A DNA stretch of 12,566 nt from GCA-003244245 sp036521655 (GCA_036521655.1 DATDHI010000020.1:1-12566), one strand, 5' to 3'; positions 1 to 8,158 are shown, numbered from the stretch's first letter. Program-made: numbers and translations. The notes: a model not told the origin generated them from the letters alone.

Positions 1-382
1 CGTCGAGTACCACTACGGCGCGGTGCGATCGCTTGGTCAGCAGGTTGGCCGCGTCGGCGACGGCGTCCTGTGGACCCAGGGTGAGGGCGGTGTCGAGCAC
101 CAGGTGCCGCGACTTCACCCACGCCACGGTCTGGGTGACCACCGCCGGGTCCACGTCCTGGGGCAGCGCCACCAGCCCGCCGCGGCGGGCTACCGTCTCG
201 GCCATCCGGCGTCCCGCCACCGCGGTCATGTTGGCCACCACGAGCGGGATCGTGGTGCCTGACCCGTCGACCGTGGACAGGTTCGCGTCGAACCGGGACG
301 CCACGTCCGAGCGTGACGGCACCAGGAATACGTCGTCGTAGGTGAGATCGTGACCGGGTCTGCGGTCGTCCAGGAAACGCAC
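1..382 (-). CDS. guaB1: GuaB1-family IMP dehydrogenase-related protein (N-terminal part)
   Basis: The reverse strand from a GTG at 382 reads 127 codons without a stop and leaves the window at its left edge, so only the N-terminus is present. It starts VRFLDDRRPGHDLTYDDVFL and continues with VVANMTAVAGRRMAETVARR, which I recognise as the actinobacterial GuaB1 signature (beginning of the IMPDH/GMP reductase TIM barrel). From about residue 97 (DTALTLGPQDAVADAANLL) it passes into what should be the inserted CBS pair. Members are about 480 aa. The family was long annotated as IMP dehydrogenase; mycobacterial GuaB1 has been reported to act as a GMP reductase in purine salvage. The catalytic cysteine lies outside the window, so activity cannot be judged. 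The start fits the family N-terminus, and no good ribosome site precedes it; a TAACGT hexamer 7 nt upstream suggests a leaderless transcript. It is divergent from ctaD. Confidence 0.88.
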   Translation of the reverse strand, partial: MRFLDDRRPGHDLTYDDVFLVPSRSDVASRFDANLSTVDGSGTTIPLVVANMTAVAGRRMAETVARRGGLVALPQDVDPAVVTQTVAWVKSRHLVLDTALTLGPQDAVADAANLLTKRSHRAVVVLD

Positions 383-389
383 GTGGGTG

Positions 390-395
390 ACGTTA
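390..395 (-). promoter_or_regulatory. Candidate -10 element of guaB1 (leaderless start)
   Basis: On the reverse strand TAACGT matches the actinobacterial -10 pattern TAnnnT. Seven bases separate it from the GTG at 382, so transcription would begin at or next to the start codon. No convincing -35 is visible. Inference from spacing only. Confidence 0.35.
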
Positions 396-463
396 CCTGG
401 GTCGCGCCCGGCGACCGGAGGTCGTGGCGGTGCCGGTACTATCGACAGCAACCCACGACGACC

Positions 464-492
464 TTGATCGCCGCGGGTCGCTGTCGTACACG
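464..492 (+). promoter_or_regulatory. Candidate ctaD promoter
   Basis: TTGATC (464-469) and TACACG (487-492) are separated by 17 bp, a normal sigma-70-like spacing, and would start a transcript shortly before the AGGAGG ribosome site at 511-516. Both boxes deviate from consensus. A second TAnnnT hexamer (TACTAT, 437-442) has no recognisable -35. This is the shared guaB1/ctaD divergent region. Confidence 0.25.
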
Positions 493-522
493 GTCAGGCC
501 CCGGGCAGCCAGGAGGCAACTT

Positions 523-2277
523 GTGACGGCCATCGCGCCCCCGCCGGTCGCTGCACGTCCGCGCCCGACTCGCACCACGGTCAAGGGCTCGACCTTGCTG
601 GGGCTTTTCCAGACGACCGATCACAAGGTGATTGGCATGCTTTACCTGGTCACCTCGATGGCCTTCTTCTTCGTCGGTGGCAGCATGGCCATGCTGATGC
701 GTGCCGAGCTGGCCCGGCCGGGTATGCAATTCCTGTCCACCGAGCAGTACAATCAGCTGTTCACCATGCACGGCACGATCATGCTGCTGCTCTACGCCAC
801 GCCGATCCTGTTCGCCTTCGCCAACCTGGTGCTTCCCCTGCAGATCGGATCCCCGGACGTCGCCTTCCCCCGGCTCAACGCATTCTCCTATTGGGCGTTC
901 CTGTTCGGCGGTCTCATGGTGATCAGCGGATTCCTCACGCCGGGCGGCGCTGCGGACTTCGGCTGGTTCGCCTACACCCCACTGTCGGACATTGCACATT
1001 CACCGGGTGCGGGCGGGGACCTGTGGATCATGGGACTGGTTTTGGCCGGGCTTGGCACCATTCTCGGTGGGGTCAACATGATCACCACAGTGGTGTGTCT
1101 GCGGGCGCCCGGGATGACGATGTTCCGGATGCCGATTTTCACCTGGAACATCTTTGTCACGTCGCTGCTGGTGTTGCTGGCGTTCCCGGTCCTGACCGCG
1201 GCGCTGCTGGGACTGGAGGCTGATCGGCGTCTCGGGGCACACGTGTTCGATCCGGCCAACGGTGGCGCGATCCTGTGGCAGCACCTCTTCTGGTTCTTCG
1301 GCCACCCCGAGGTCTACATCGTCGCGCTGCCGTTCTTCGGGATCGTGTCGGAGATCTTCCCGGTGTTCAGCCGCAAGCCGCTGTTCGGCTACAAGGGCCT
1401 GATCTTCGCGACGTTGTCGATCGGCGCCTTGTCGGTGGTGGTGTGGGCGCATCATATGTACGCCACCGGTGCGGTGCTGCTACCCTTCTTCGCGTTCACC
1501 ACCTTCCTCATCGCGGTGCCTACTGGAGTGAAGTTCTTCAACTGGATCGGCACCATGTGGCGCGGGCAGCTGACCTTCGAGACCCCGATGCTGTTCTCGA
1601 TCGGCTTCCTGGTCACATTCCTGTTCGGTGGCCTGTCCGGCATCCTGCTGGCCGCCCCCGCGATCGACTTCCACGTCAGCGACACCTACTTCATAGTGGC
1701 GCATTTCCACTATGTGCTGTACGGCACGATCGTGTTTGCCACCTTCGCCGGGATCTACTTCTGGTTCCCGAAGATGACCGGCCGGATGCTCGACGAGCCG
1801 CTGGGCAAGTTCCATTTCTGGGCCACGTTCATCGGCTTCCACCTGACATTTCTGGTGCAGCACTGGCTGGGTAACGAGGGGATGCCCCGCCGCTACGCCG
1901 ACTACCTGCCCAGCGACGGGTTCACCACGCTGAACATGGTGTCCACGATCGGCGCCTTCGTGCTGGGTGCCTCGACCCTGCCGTTCCTGTGGAACGTGTT
2001 CCGCAGCTACCGTTACGGTGAGGTCGTCGAGGTCGACGATCCGTGGGGCTACGGTAACTCGCTGGAATGGGCGACCTCGTGTCCGCCGCCGCGGCACAAC
2101 TTCACCGAACTGCCCCGGATCCGGTCTGAGCGGCCGGCCTTCGAACTGCACTACCCGCACATGGCGGATCGGATGCGGATCGAGGCGCACGTTGGCGGCA
2201 ATGGTCACCCGGCTGCGCCGAGTGAGATCGCAACGCAGGCCGTGCGGCAAGACGGTACCGACCCGCGCGAGAAATGA
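523..2277 (+). CDS. ctaD: Cytochrome c oxidase subunit I (aa3-type)
   Basis: 584-aa polytopic membrane protein, the catalytic subunit of the aa3 terminal oxidase, which reduces O2 to water with proton pumping. Metal ligands are present: His83 in MHGTIML (low-spin heme a), His261 and Tyr265 in GHPEVY (CuB and the cross-linked Tyr), His310/His311 (CuB), and His394 (heme a3) and His396 (heme a) in HFHYVL. Asp112 of the D-channel region and Lys337 of the K-channel region can also be seen. The soluble C-terminus (DDPWGYGNSLEWATSCPPPR) is typical of actinobacterial CtaD. I chose the GTG at 523 because AGGAGG lies 6 nt upstream and the N-terminus then matches the family; an in-frame GTG at 424 adds 33 unrelated residues. 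The stop overlaps the serB2 start (ATGA), so the two are translationally coupled. Subunits II and III are not in the window. Confidence 0.96.
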   Translation: MTAIAPPPVAARPRPTRTTVKGSTLLGLFQTTDHKVIGMLYLVTSMAFFFVGGSMAMLMRAELARPGMQFLSTEQYNQLFTMHGTIMLLLYATPILFAFANLVLPLQIGSPDVAFPRLNAFSYWAFLFGGLMVISGFLTPGGAADFGWFAYTPLSDIAHSPGAGGDLWIMGLVLAGLGTILGGVNMITTVVCLRAPGMTMFRMPIFTWNIFVTSLLVLLAFPVLTAALLGLEADRRLGAHVFDPANGGAILWQHLFWFFGHPEVYIVALPFFGIVSEIFPVFSRKPLFGYKGLIFATLSIGALSVVVWAHHMYATGAVLLPFFAFTTFLIAVPTGVKFFNWIGTMWRGQLTFETPMLFSIGFLVTFLFGGLSGILLAAPAIDFHVSDTYFIVAHFHYVLYGTIVFATFAGIYFWFPKMTGRMLDEPLGKFHFWATFIGFHLTFLVQHWLGNEGMPRRYADYLPSDGFTTLNMVSTIGAFVLGASTLPFLWNVFRSYRYGEVVEVDDPWGYGNSLEWATSCPPPRHNFTELPRIRSERPAFELHYPHMADRMRIEAHVGGNGHPAAPSEIATQAVRQDGTDPREK

Positions 2278-3509
2278 CCGGCGGCGAGCGCTCGACGCTG
2301 CTGGTCACGGTCACCGGCCGGGACAAGCCAGGCGTCACATCTGTGCTGTTCGCCGCGCTGACCCGATACCGGGTCGACATCCTCGACGTCGAGCAAGTGG
2401 TGATCCGCGGCCAGCTCGTGCTCGGTGTGCTGGTCGGCACCACAGCTGACCCGGAGCGCGTGCAGGAGGCTGTCGAGCAGGCGATGGCCAGCGTCGGGAT
2501 GCAGGTGGACGTCGAGGTCGGCGCCGGCGTTGTGGGTGCGAACACGCGCGGATCCACACACGTCGTGTTGCTGCTAGGTCGGCCGATTACCGCATGGGCG
2601 TTCACCGAGACCACCCACGCGCTGGCCGCGCTGGACATCAACATCGACGCTATCCGGCGGATTGCGGACTACCCGGTCACCGGGCTGGAGCTGCTCGTGT
2701 CGGTCCCCAGTAAGGGGAGTGACGAGGCCGCTGACGCGTCGTTGCGCTCCGCGCTGGTGGAGATCGCCGCGCATGGTGAGGTTGACGTCGCCGTCGAACG
2801 GGTGGGTATCGCCCGCCGAGCCAAGCGCTTGGTGGTCTTCGATGTGGACTCGACGCTGGTGCAGGGCGAGGTGATCGAGATGCTCGCCGCACGGGCCGGC
2901 TGCGAGGCGCAGGTGCGCGCGGTCACCGAGGCCGCGATGCGGGGTGAGCTGGACTTCACCCACGCGCTGCGCCGGCGGGTAGCCCTGCTGGCGGGCCTGC
3001 CGGCCGGCGTCCTCGCCGAGGTGACGCACGCGCTGGAGCTCACCGCCGGGGCGCGCACCACGGTGCGTACCCTCAAGCGGCTCGGATTTCGCTGTGGAGC
3101 TGTCTCCGGCGGCTTCACTCAGGTCGTGCGGCCGGTCGCCGAAGACCTGGGGCTGGACTTCTGCACCGCCAACGAACTCGAGATCCGCGCGGGCAGGCTC
3201 ACCGGGCAGGTCATCGGCCCGGTGGTGGATCGGTCGGGCAAGGCCGACGCGCTGCGCCAGGCGGCTGAGCACTTTGGTGTGCCATTGGCCCAGTGCGTCG
3301 CAGTGGGCGACGGCGCAAACGACATCGACATGCTCTCCGCGGCGGGCCTCGGCGTCGCGTTCAACGCCAAACCGGCGCTGCGGAAGGTCGCCGACACCAC
3401 CATCACCCAGCCGTTCCTGGACATCCTGCTGTTCGTGCTGGGCGTGACCCGCGACGAGGTGGAGGCCGCCGACGCCGCCGACGGCATGCTGCGCCGGGTA
3501 CCGCTGTGA
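2274..3509 (+). CDS. serB2: Phosphoserine phosphatase SerB2 with N-terminal ACT domains
   Basis: 411 aa, close to the 409 aa of the M. tuberculosis enzyme. It hydrolyses O-phospho-L-serine to serine, the last step of phosphorylated serine synthesis. Residues about 8-85 and 95-175 form two ACT-type regulatory domains (VTVTGRDKPGVTSVLFAALT starts the first), which bind amino acids in mycobacterial SerB2. The HAD phosphatase domain follows from about 185: nucleophile Asp190 and Asp192 in FDVDSTL, Ser278 in AVSGGF, Lys323, and the Mg-binding GDGAND at 345-350. All four HAD motifs are intact. The ATG lies inside the ctaD stop (4-bp overlap); ctaD-serB2 adjacency is also found in mycobacteria. It converges with the DUF2235 gene, with only 10 bp between stops. 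Its substrate is also the substrate of the CysM encoded downstream. Confidence 0.95.
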   Translation: MTGGERSTLLVTVTGRDKPGVTSVLFAALTRYRVDILDVEQVVIRGQLVLGVLVGTTADPERVQEAVEQAMASVGMQVDVEVGAGVVGANTRGSTHVVLLLGRPITAWAFTETTHALAALDINIDAIRRIADYPVTGLELLVSVPSKGSDEAADASLRSALVEIAAHGEVDVAVERVGIARRAKRLVVFDVDSTLVQGEVIEMLAARAGCEAQVRAVTEAAMRGELDFTHALRRRVALLAGLPAGVLAEVTHALELTAGARTTVRTLKRLGFRCGAVSGGFTQVVRPVAEDLGLDFCTANELEIRAGRLTGQVIGPVVDRSGKADALRQAAEHFGVPLAQCVAVGDGANDIDMLSAAGLGVAFNAKPALRKVADTTITQPFLDILLFVLGVTRDEVEAADAADGMLRRVPL

Positions 3510-3519
3510 GTGGCTGCCC

Positions 3520-5085
3520 TCAGGCCATCCTGGTCACCGTGAGGCTCACATCACCCCAGTTGTTGGAGTAGCGGCCCCAGGCGTCGTTGGCATACGCGTA
3601 GAGGTACCCGTCGCGGCACACCTGGTGTTCCGCGCCCGCTCCGATCGCGATGCGCTCGTGCTGGTACTGGCCCGCTCCGATCGCTATCGCGTCGTTGGCG
3701 ACCACGCCGACCAGCGACATCCAGGGCAGGTCCAACTCCCGGCGCGAGAAGATGGCTTCGGCGACATTGTTTCCGCTCACCCGGCGGAACAGCTGCACGC
3801 CGACGCCGATCAGCGTGCCCCCCAGTTGGCGAGCCTCGGCGGGGAGAAACCGGCGCAGGCCAGTGGAGCCGGCCGGACCTGATCGGATGTTGCCGTCCAC
3901 CCATTCGCCCTGGGCCGCGAACCTGTAGTGGCCGGCTTCGAGATATACGCCGGTTTCGTTCCACGGCTCGTGGGCGACTACGCGGACCGTCATGGACTCC
4001 CCGGCAGCGAGCACCTGAGTGCGTCGATATGGCGCGCCGGTGATGGGTGGATTCTCGTGGCGTTCGTACACCGACCTGTCCAGCGAGCGACTCTCCGCGT
4101 CTGGGTCGATCCGCGGAACGGCCCGCGGCCGTCGCGGCAAGAATGGCTCGAGCATGGGCTCCAAGGCGGGCCCGAGCAAACCGAGGGCGCTCAGCGTCAG
4201 ATCGTGCAGATCGCCGCGGGGGTCGGGACTGATCTGATCGGCAATCATCTTCGGCTGGAAGCCGAGGCCGATCGTTTTGGTCGCCTGCTCGATCATCCAC
4301 TGCAGCGCGCCGTCACTCAGGCCGGTCTGCAGGTAGCCGCCGCCCACGTCGAGGTGGCTGCCGGGGAACCACACCTGCTCGACGTCCTGCCCGAGGGCCG
4401 GATCGGACCACAATGTGGGGGTGAACTGAACGTGGCCCTCATCCATCGCCAAGGCATGGCGAGCGAACCGGACATGAGGGTTGAGCCGCACGTCGTGGAA
4501 GGCGTAGCGGCGGGGTGAGTCCAGCAGGTTGAGCCCGCCCAGATAGTTCGGGATGCCGAGTGCGCCCACCGTTTCCCACACGCCGATGAAATGCACCGGG
4601 ATCTGGTCCGCGTTTTCCGGGTCGAAGCTGAAACTGAGTCCATCACGCCACAGTGGATCCGCCTTCTGGCCCATTTTGTACTTGCACTGGTAGATATGCT
4701 CGATCGCGCGCCGAATCGCTGACTCGGCCCGGCAGGTGATATCGATCAATCCACACGATGCAACCATTCCGGCGACGCTGCGTACGGTATAGGCACCGCG
4801 GCTGAAGCCGAACAGCGCGATACGATCTCCTTTTTGATAGTTGGTGGTCAGCCACTGGTAGGCGTCCAGCACATTGCGGGACAGGCCCGCTCCGGTGATC
4901 CCACCCATGATCCAGTCCGTCAGGCCACCCCCGGCACCCACACCGGAGTGGTAGTAACGCAACTGCTTCGCCCCGTCCTCCGCGGTCTCGGCGAGGGCAT
5001 TGTGCAGCCTGCGCACGTTGGTGGTGGCGTCCAACGCCCCTGTCGTGTTCCACGTGCCATCGCAGCACACGATGAGATGACGCAC
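3520..5085 (-). CDS. DUF2235 alpha/beta hydrolase with C-terminal LecA-like domain
   Basis: 521 aa in two parts. Residues 1-285 are a DUF2235 (T6SS Tle1-like phospholipase) domain: it starts RHLIVCCDGTWN, has the nucleophile elbow GFSRGAY (93-99, Ser95), and a WFPGSHLDVGGGY segment (239-251) holding the probable catalytic Asp246. Residues about 355-520 resemble the galactose-binding lectin LecA/PA-IL: VYLEAGHYRFAAQGEWVDGN, then YANDAWGRYSNNWG at the end, which aligns with the LecA calcium-binding loop. The linker is proline- and arginine-rich. No signal peptide or membrane segment is seen, so it is probably cytoplasmic unless exported by another route. The GTG start at 5085 is supported by GGGAGG 5 nt upstream. 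It is 110 bp downstream of dinG on the same strand. Several stretches use more A/T-ending codons than the neighbours, compatible with later acquisition. Substrate unknown; lipid or ester hydrolysis is inferred from the family. Confidence 0.85.
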   Translation of the reverse strand: MRHLIVCCDGTWNTTGALDATTNVRRLHNALAETAEDGAKQLRYYHSGVGAGGGLTDWIMGGITGAGLSRNVLDAYQWLTTNYQKGDRIALFGFSRGAYTVRSVAGMVASCGLIDITCRAESAIRRAIEHIYQCKYKMGQKADPLWRDGLSFSFDPENADQIPVHFIGVWETVGALGIPNYLGGLNLLDSPRRYAFHDVRLNPHVRFARHALAMDEGHVQFTPTLWSDPALGQDVEQVWFPGSHLDVGGGYLQTGLSDGALQWMIEQATKTIGLGFQPKMIADQISPDPRGDLHDLTLSALGLLGPALEPMLEPFLPRRPRAVPRIDPDAESRSLDRSVYERHENPPITGAPYRRTQVLAAGESMTVRVVAHEPWNETGVYLEAGHYRFAAQGEWVDGNIRSGPAGSTGLRRFLPAEARQLGGTLIGVGVQLFRRVSGNNVAEAIFSRRELDLPWMSLVGVVANDAIAIGAGQYQHERIAIGAGAEHQVCRDGYLYAYANDAWGRYSNNWGDVSLTVTRMA

Positions 5086-5195
5086 GATTACCTCCCGTTA
5101 CCGCTGAGACGCCCTGTAAAATCGATGGTCCGCCCGCCTTCCGGGGGATGCATCGGCCATCAGGAGGGTCCGGCGCGTTCTGTTGCCCTCAGTAG

Positions 5196-7262
5196 TCAGC
5201 CGTCCGCTGTCAGGCGTTTCAGTGCGGCCCGGACGACGGTCGCGTCGGTGGTGGGCCAGAACGGCGGCAGCGAGGCGCGCAGGAACGCGCCGTAACGGGC
5301 GGTGGTCAGCCTGGGGTCGAGGATCGCCACCACGCCGCGGTCCTGCGTGGAGCGCAAGAGCCGGCCGGCACCCTGCGCGAGCAGCAGTGCGGCGTGCGTC
5401 GCCGCCACCGTGAGGAACCCGTTGCCGCCCCGAGCAGCCACTGCGCGCTGCCGCGCCGAGCTCAGCGGGTCGTCGGGGCGGGGGAACGGGATGCGGTCCA
5501 CCACCACCAGAGACAGCGATCGCCCTGGCACGTCGACGCCCTGCCACAGTGAGAGCGTGCCGAACAGGCAGGTCGGCTCGTCGTCGGCGAACTGCCGGAC
5601 CAGCAGGCCGGTGGCGTCATCACCCTGGCAGAGAATCGGAGGGTTCACCCGGGGCCGCAGGGTCTCGGCGGCCTGCTTGGCGGCCCGCATCGAGGAGAAC
5701 AGGCCCAACGTACGCCCGCCAGCCGCGGTGACCAGCGCGGCCAGTTCGTCGAGGCACTCCGGCGCCAGCCCGTCGCGACCAGGCGGTGGCAGGTGCGCGG
5801 CGGTGTAGAGAATCCCGGTCCGGCGGTGCTCGAACGGGGAGCCCGCATCGAGGCCCGACCAGGCTGGGCCCTGGTCGTCATCGGCGGGGGGCGGCCGTTC
5901 GGTAGCCAGGCCGGCGGTGGGTGCTCTGACCGTTGCGGTGGCCGGCCGGTGCAGGGGCAGGCCCCACTGCGAGGCGAGCGCGTCGAACGTCCCGCCCAGG
6001 GTGAGGGTGGCAGAGGTGAGCACCACGGTGCGCTCGGCGAACAGTCGTTCCCGCAGAAGTCCGGCGACGTGCAGCGGGGCGACTCGCAGCACGCGGCCAC
6101 GAACGGTCTCCTCGGCCAGCCAGACCACGTCGCGACGGTCGGCCTCCTCGCCGGGGAATGCCACAAGCACCCGGGCGGCCGCCGAGTGCACCTGCTCCAG
6201 CGCCGCCAGCGCGACCCGGCGACCCGCCGCGGCCTCGGGATCCTCGCGCCGCTCGCTCCCCAGAGCGGTGGTGCAGCGATGCGCAGCGTCGCGGACCGCG
6301 ACGAGTGCCCCTGGGATTGCCCCGGCGAGGGTGTCCCAACGCTGCACCGGTGCGTCGGCCAGCAGCAGCGCGAGGCCATCGCCTGCCGCGGCCAGCTCGT
6401 CGGCCATCTGCTGGTCGACCAGCCGACCGCAGCGGCGGGCCGCCGTCTCGACCATCGCGGCGGTGAGCTCCTCGGTGGCGGCGCTGGTGACCCGGTCGAC
6501 CAGGTCGTGTGCCTCGTCGATCACCACCACGCGGTGCTCGGGGAGTACCTGGTGCTCGCCCATCGCGTCGATGGCGAGCAGTGCGTGGTTGGTGACCACC
6601 ACCTCGGCACGCCCAGCCCGGGCCCGGGCCCGCTCGGCGAAGCAGTCCATACCGACCGGGCATCGGGCCACGCCGAGGCATTCCCGGGCGCTGACCGATA
6701 CCTGCCGCCAGGCCCGCTCGGTGACGCCGGGCACGAGCTCGTCACGGTCACCGGTCTCGGTCTCGGTGGACCATTCGTGCAGTCGGGCGATCTGGCGGCC
6801 CAGCATCGACGTCGGGGACGCCGCCGAGGCCGCTTCGAACAGGTCCGCGCCCTCGTCGAGAGGTCCGGTCTGCAGCCGGTGCAGGCAGAGGTAGTTGCGC
6901 CGGCCCTTGAGGATCGCAAAGCTCGGAGCGCTGCCGAGCAGCGGTTCCAGGGAACTGGCCAGCCGGGGTAGGTCACGGTCCACGAGCTGGCGTTGCAGGG
7001 CGATGGTCGCCGTGGAGACGACCACCGTGGTGCCGGAGGCAACGGCGTGCCGGAATGCCGGGACCAGATAGGCCAGCGACTTGCCGGTACCGGTGCCGGC
7101 CTGCACCGCGAGGTGCTCGCCGGTGCGGATGGCCCGGTCGACCGCCTCAGCCATCAGAGCCTGGCCCGGGCGGTCAGTGCCGCCCAGTGCGTGCACCGCC
7201 GCAGCGAGTAGCGCGCCGACGTCGGGCACTGTGACGTTGGGAACCGTGGTGGGGGCCGGCAC
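5196..7262 (-). CDS. dinG: DinG-type Fe-S ATP-dependent DNA helicase
   Basis: 688 aa from a GTG at 7262. An SF2, XPD-like 5'-3' DNA helicase; DinG enzymes unwind D-loops, R-loops and other structures during repair. Visible motifs: Walker A QAGTGTGKS (54-62), four cysteines for a 4Fe-4S cluster (Cys126 in NYLC, Cys195, Cys201, Cys207), Walker B DEAH (249-252), the LWQGVDVPG segment and the motif VI-like QGAGRLLRS near the C-terminus. Start choice: an ATG at 7319 would leave 6 bp to the divergent clpS ATG, and 6 of the 18 codons after it end in A/T, unlike the gene body. The GTG at 7262 gives an N-terminus of family-like length, and a TAnnnT hexamer (TACCGT) lies 8 nt upstream. A GTG at 7229 is also possible. 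M. tuberculosis has dinG near clpS too, with pncB1 between; pncB1 is absent here. Confidence 0.92.
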   Translation of the reverse strand: MPAPTTVPNVTVPDVGALLAAAVHALGGTDRPGQALMAEAVDRAIRTGEHLAVQAGTGTGKSLAYLVPAFRHAVASGTTVVVSTATIALQRQLVDRDLPRLASSLEPLLGSAPSFAILKGRRNYLCLHRLQTGPLDEGADLFEAASAASPTSMLGRQIARLHEWSTETETGDRDELVPGVTERAWRQVSVSARECLGVARCPVGMDCFAERARARAGRAEVVVTNHALLAIDAMGEHQVLPEHRVVVIDEAHDLVDRVTSAATEELTAAMVETAARRCGRLVDQQMADELAAAGDGLALLLADAPVQRWDTLAGAIPGALVAVRDAAHRCTTALGSERREDPEAAAGRRVALAALEQVHSAAARVLVAFPGEEADRRDVVWLAEETVRGRVLRVAPLHVAGLLRERLFAERTVVLTSATLTLGGTFDALASQWGLPLHRPATATVRAPTAGLATERPPPADDDQGPAWSGLDAGSPFEHRRTGILYTAAHLPPPGRDGLAPECLDELAALVTAAGGRTLGLFSSMRAAKQAAETLRPRVNPPILCQGDDATGLLVRQFADDEPTCLFGTLSLWQGVDVPGRSLSLVVVDRIPFPRPDDPLSSARQRAVAARGGNGFLTVAATHAALLLAQGAGRLLRSTQDRGVVAILDPRLTTARYGAFLRASLPPFWPTTDATVVRAALKRLTADG

Positions 7263-7325
7263 GGCGGTCCACGGTACAGCGTGTGGGGTGGACCTGATGC
7301 CCCGATCTTCTGAGAACATTGGTCT

Positions 7326-7625
7326 ATGACCACACCCGCCGAGCTGGAGCAGACCCAGTTCGATCCCGCGGTGGACGGGCTCCATGTCGAAGACCGGCCG
7401 TGGCTCACGATCGTCTGGAACGACCCGGTGAACCTGATGTCCTACGTCACCTACGTGTTCCAGAGACTCTTCGGGTACAGCCGCGACGAGGCGACCAAGT
7501 TGATGCTCGATGTGCACAACAAGGGCCGGGCCGTGGTCACCAGGGGTGGTCGGGACAAGGTGGAGGCCGACGTCGCCAAGCTGCACGGCGCCGGGCTCTG
7601 GGCGACCATGCAGCAGGACGCGTGA
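7326..7625 (+). CDS. clpS: ATP-dependent Clp protease adaptor ClpS
   Basis: 99-aa cytosolic adaptor that delivers N-degron substrates to a ClpC/ClpA-type unfoldase. The core is complete: WNDPVNLMSYVTYVF (31-45) with Asn32-Asp33, and LMLDVHNKGRAVV (59-71) with His64. These match the Asn, Asp and His of the E. coli ClpS pocket that holds the N-terminal residue of the substrate, so N-degron binding should be retained. The N-terminal 20 residues are variable, as usual. No clear Shine-Dalgarno precedes the ATG; GAACAT (7314-7319) could be a weak -10 of a leaderless transcript. Its stop overlaps the next gene's GTG by 4 bp, so the pair is translationally coupled. The clpS-DUF2017 pairing is conserved in actinobacteria. 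Confidence 0.93.
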   Translation: MTTPAELEQTQFDPAVDGLHVEDRPWLTIVWNDPVNLMSYVTYVFQRLFGYSRDEATKLMLDVHNKGRAVVTRGGRDKVEADVAKLHGAGLWATMQQDA

Positions 7626-8158
7626 AAGGCTGGCGGCGCAGCCGGGGAATGGTCTCTGCCGACCTGTCCGAGCGGGAGGCGGGTCTGCTGCGCGGGCTGG
7701 TCGGGCAGGTCCGCGAGATGCTCGAGGCGCGAGTCGCGGCGACCCCGCAGGATGAGCTGGCCGAACTCACGGGTATCACCGCCGGCCCCACCACCGCGCC
7801 CGATGACCAGGTGCTGGCCCGCCTGCTGCCGGACTTCCACCGCGACGACACCGGGCTGTCCGGAGGTCTGCGCGCACTGTATGAGCCCGCGTTGGTGGCG
7901 GCCAAAGAAGGGGTAGCTGGTGTCGTGCTGGCGACCTGCCCGGCATACGGCGGCCGGATACGGCTGTCCGATGAGCAGGCACAGGCCTGGCTGAGCGCGC
8001 TCAATGACGTCCGCCTGGCACTGGGGACCCTGCTCGCAGTCACCGAGGATATGCCTGACGAACTGCCCCCCGACGATCCGCGCGCGCCCCATCTGGGTGT
8101 GTACCACTGGCTGACCTGGGTGCAAGAGTCCCTGATCCTGGCCCTCGCCAGCACGTAG
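7622..8158 (+). CDS. DUF2017 family protein
   Basis: 178 aa from a GTG at 7622 that overlaps the clpS stop (GTGA). It matches the actinobacterial DUF2017 family: an N-terminal basic stretch (KGWRRSRG), a helical LSEREAGLLRGLVGQVREML segment, a central ALYEPALVAAKEGV region, and the conserved end YHWLTWVQESLILAL. Mostly helical by composition; no catalytic motif, signal peptide or membrane segment is seen. Function is unknown. Its constant position between clpS and the mec-cysO-cysM genes suggests a link to proteolysis or simple co-transcription, without proof. The same frame is open upstream to 7319, but that part runs through clpS in another frame and is not used. It ends 9 bp before mec. 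Confidence 0.88.
   Translation: MKGWRRSRGMVSADLSEREAGLLRGLVGQVREMLEARVAATPQDELAELTGITAGPTTAPDDQVLARLLPDFHRDDTGLSGGLRALYEPALVAAKEGVAGVVLATCPAYGGRIRLSDEQAQAWLSALNDVRLALGTLLAVTEDMPDELPPDDPRAPHLGVYHWLTWVQESLILALAST

Noticed and set aside
23..341. Two overlapping forward ORFs at the left edge
   Set aside because: They are antisense to the clear GuaB1 N-terminus on the reverse strand, and their products are low-complexity Arg/Ala/Thr-rich sequences without family resemblance.
424..522. N-terminal extension of ctaD from a GTG at 424
   Set aside because: It has no ribosome site and adds 33 residues not found in CtaD proteins; AGGAGG before 523 and the match of the N-terminus favour 523.
3928..4518. 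196-codon forward ORF inside the DUF2235 gene
   Set aside because: Antisense shadow of a recognised domain, with no ribosome site and no family match.
3520..5085. Reading the DUF2235 protein as a type VI secretion effector
   Set aside because: No VgrG, PAAR or immunity gene is adjacent, and type VI systems belong to diderm bacteria; only the domain family is shared.
5793..6971. 392-codon forward ORF antisense to dinG
   Set aside because: It lies wholly opposite a conserved helicase gene in a high-GC genome, where long shadow ORFs are expected; the product is unrecognisable and Gly/Arg-rich.
7263..7586. Upstream extension of dinG to 7586
   Set aside because: It runs antisense through clpS, which is a certain gene, and exceeds the family length by about 100 residues.
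7319..7621. Upstream extension of the DUF2017 frame through clpS
   Set aside because: These 101 codons lie in another phase of clpS and do not match the DUF2017 family; the GTGA overlap at 7622 is the natural start.
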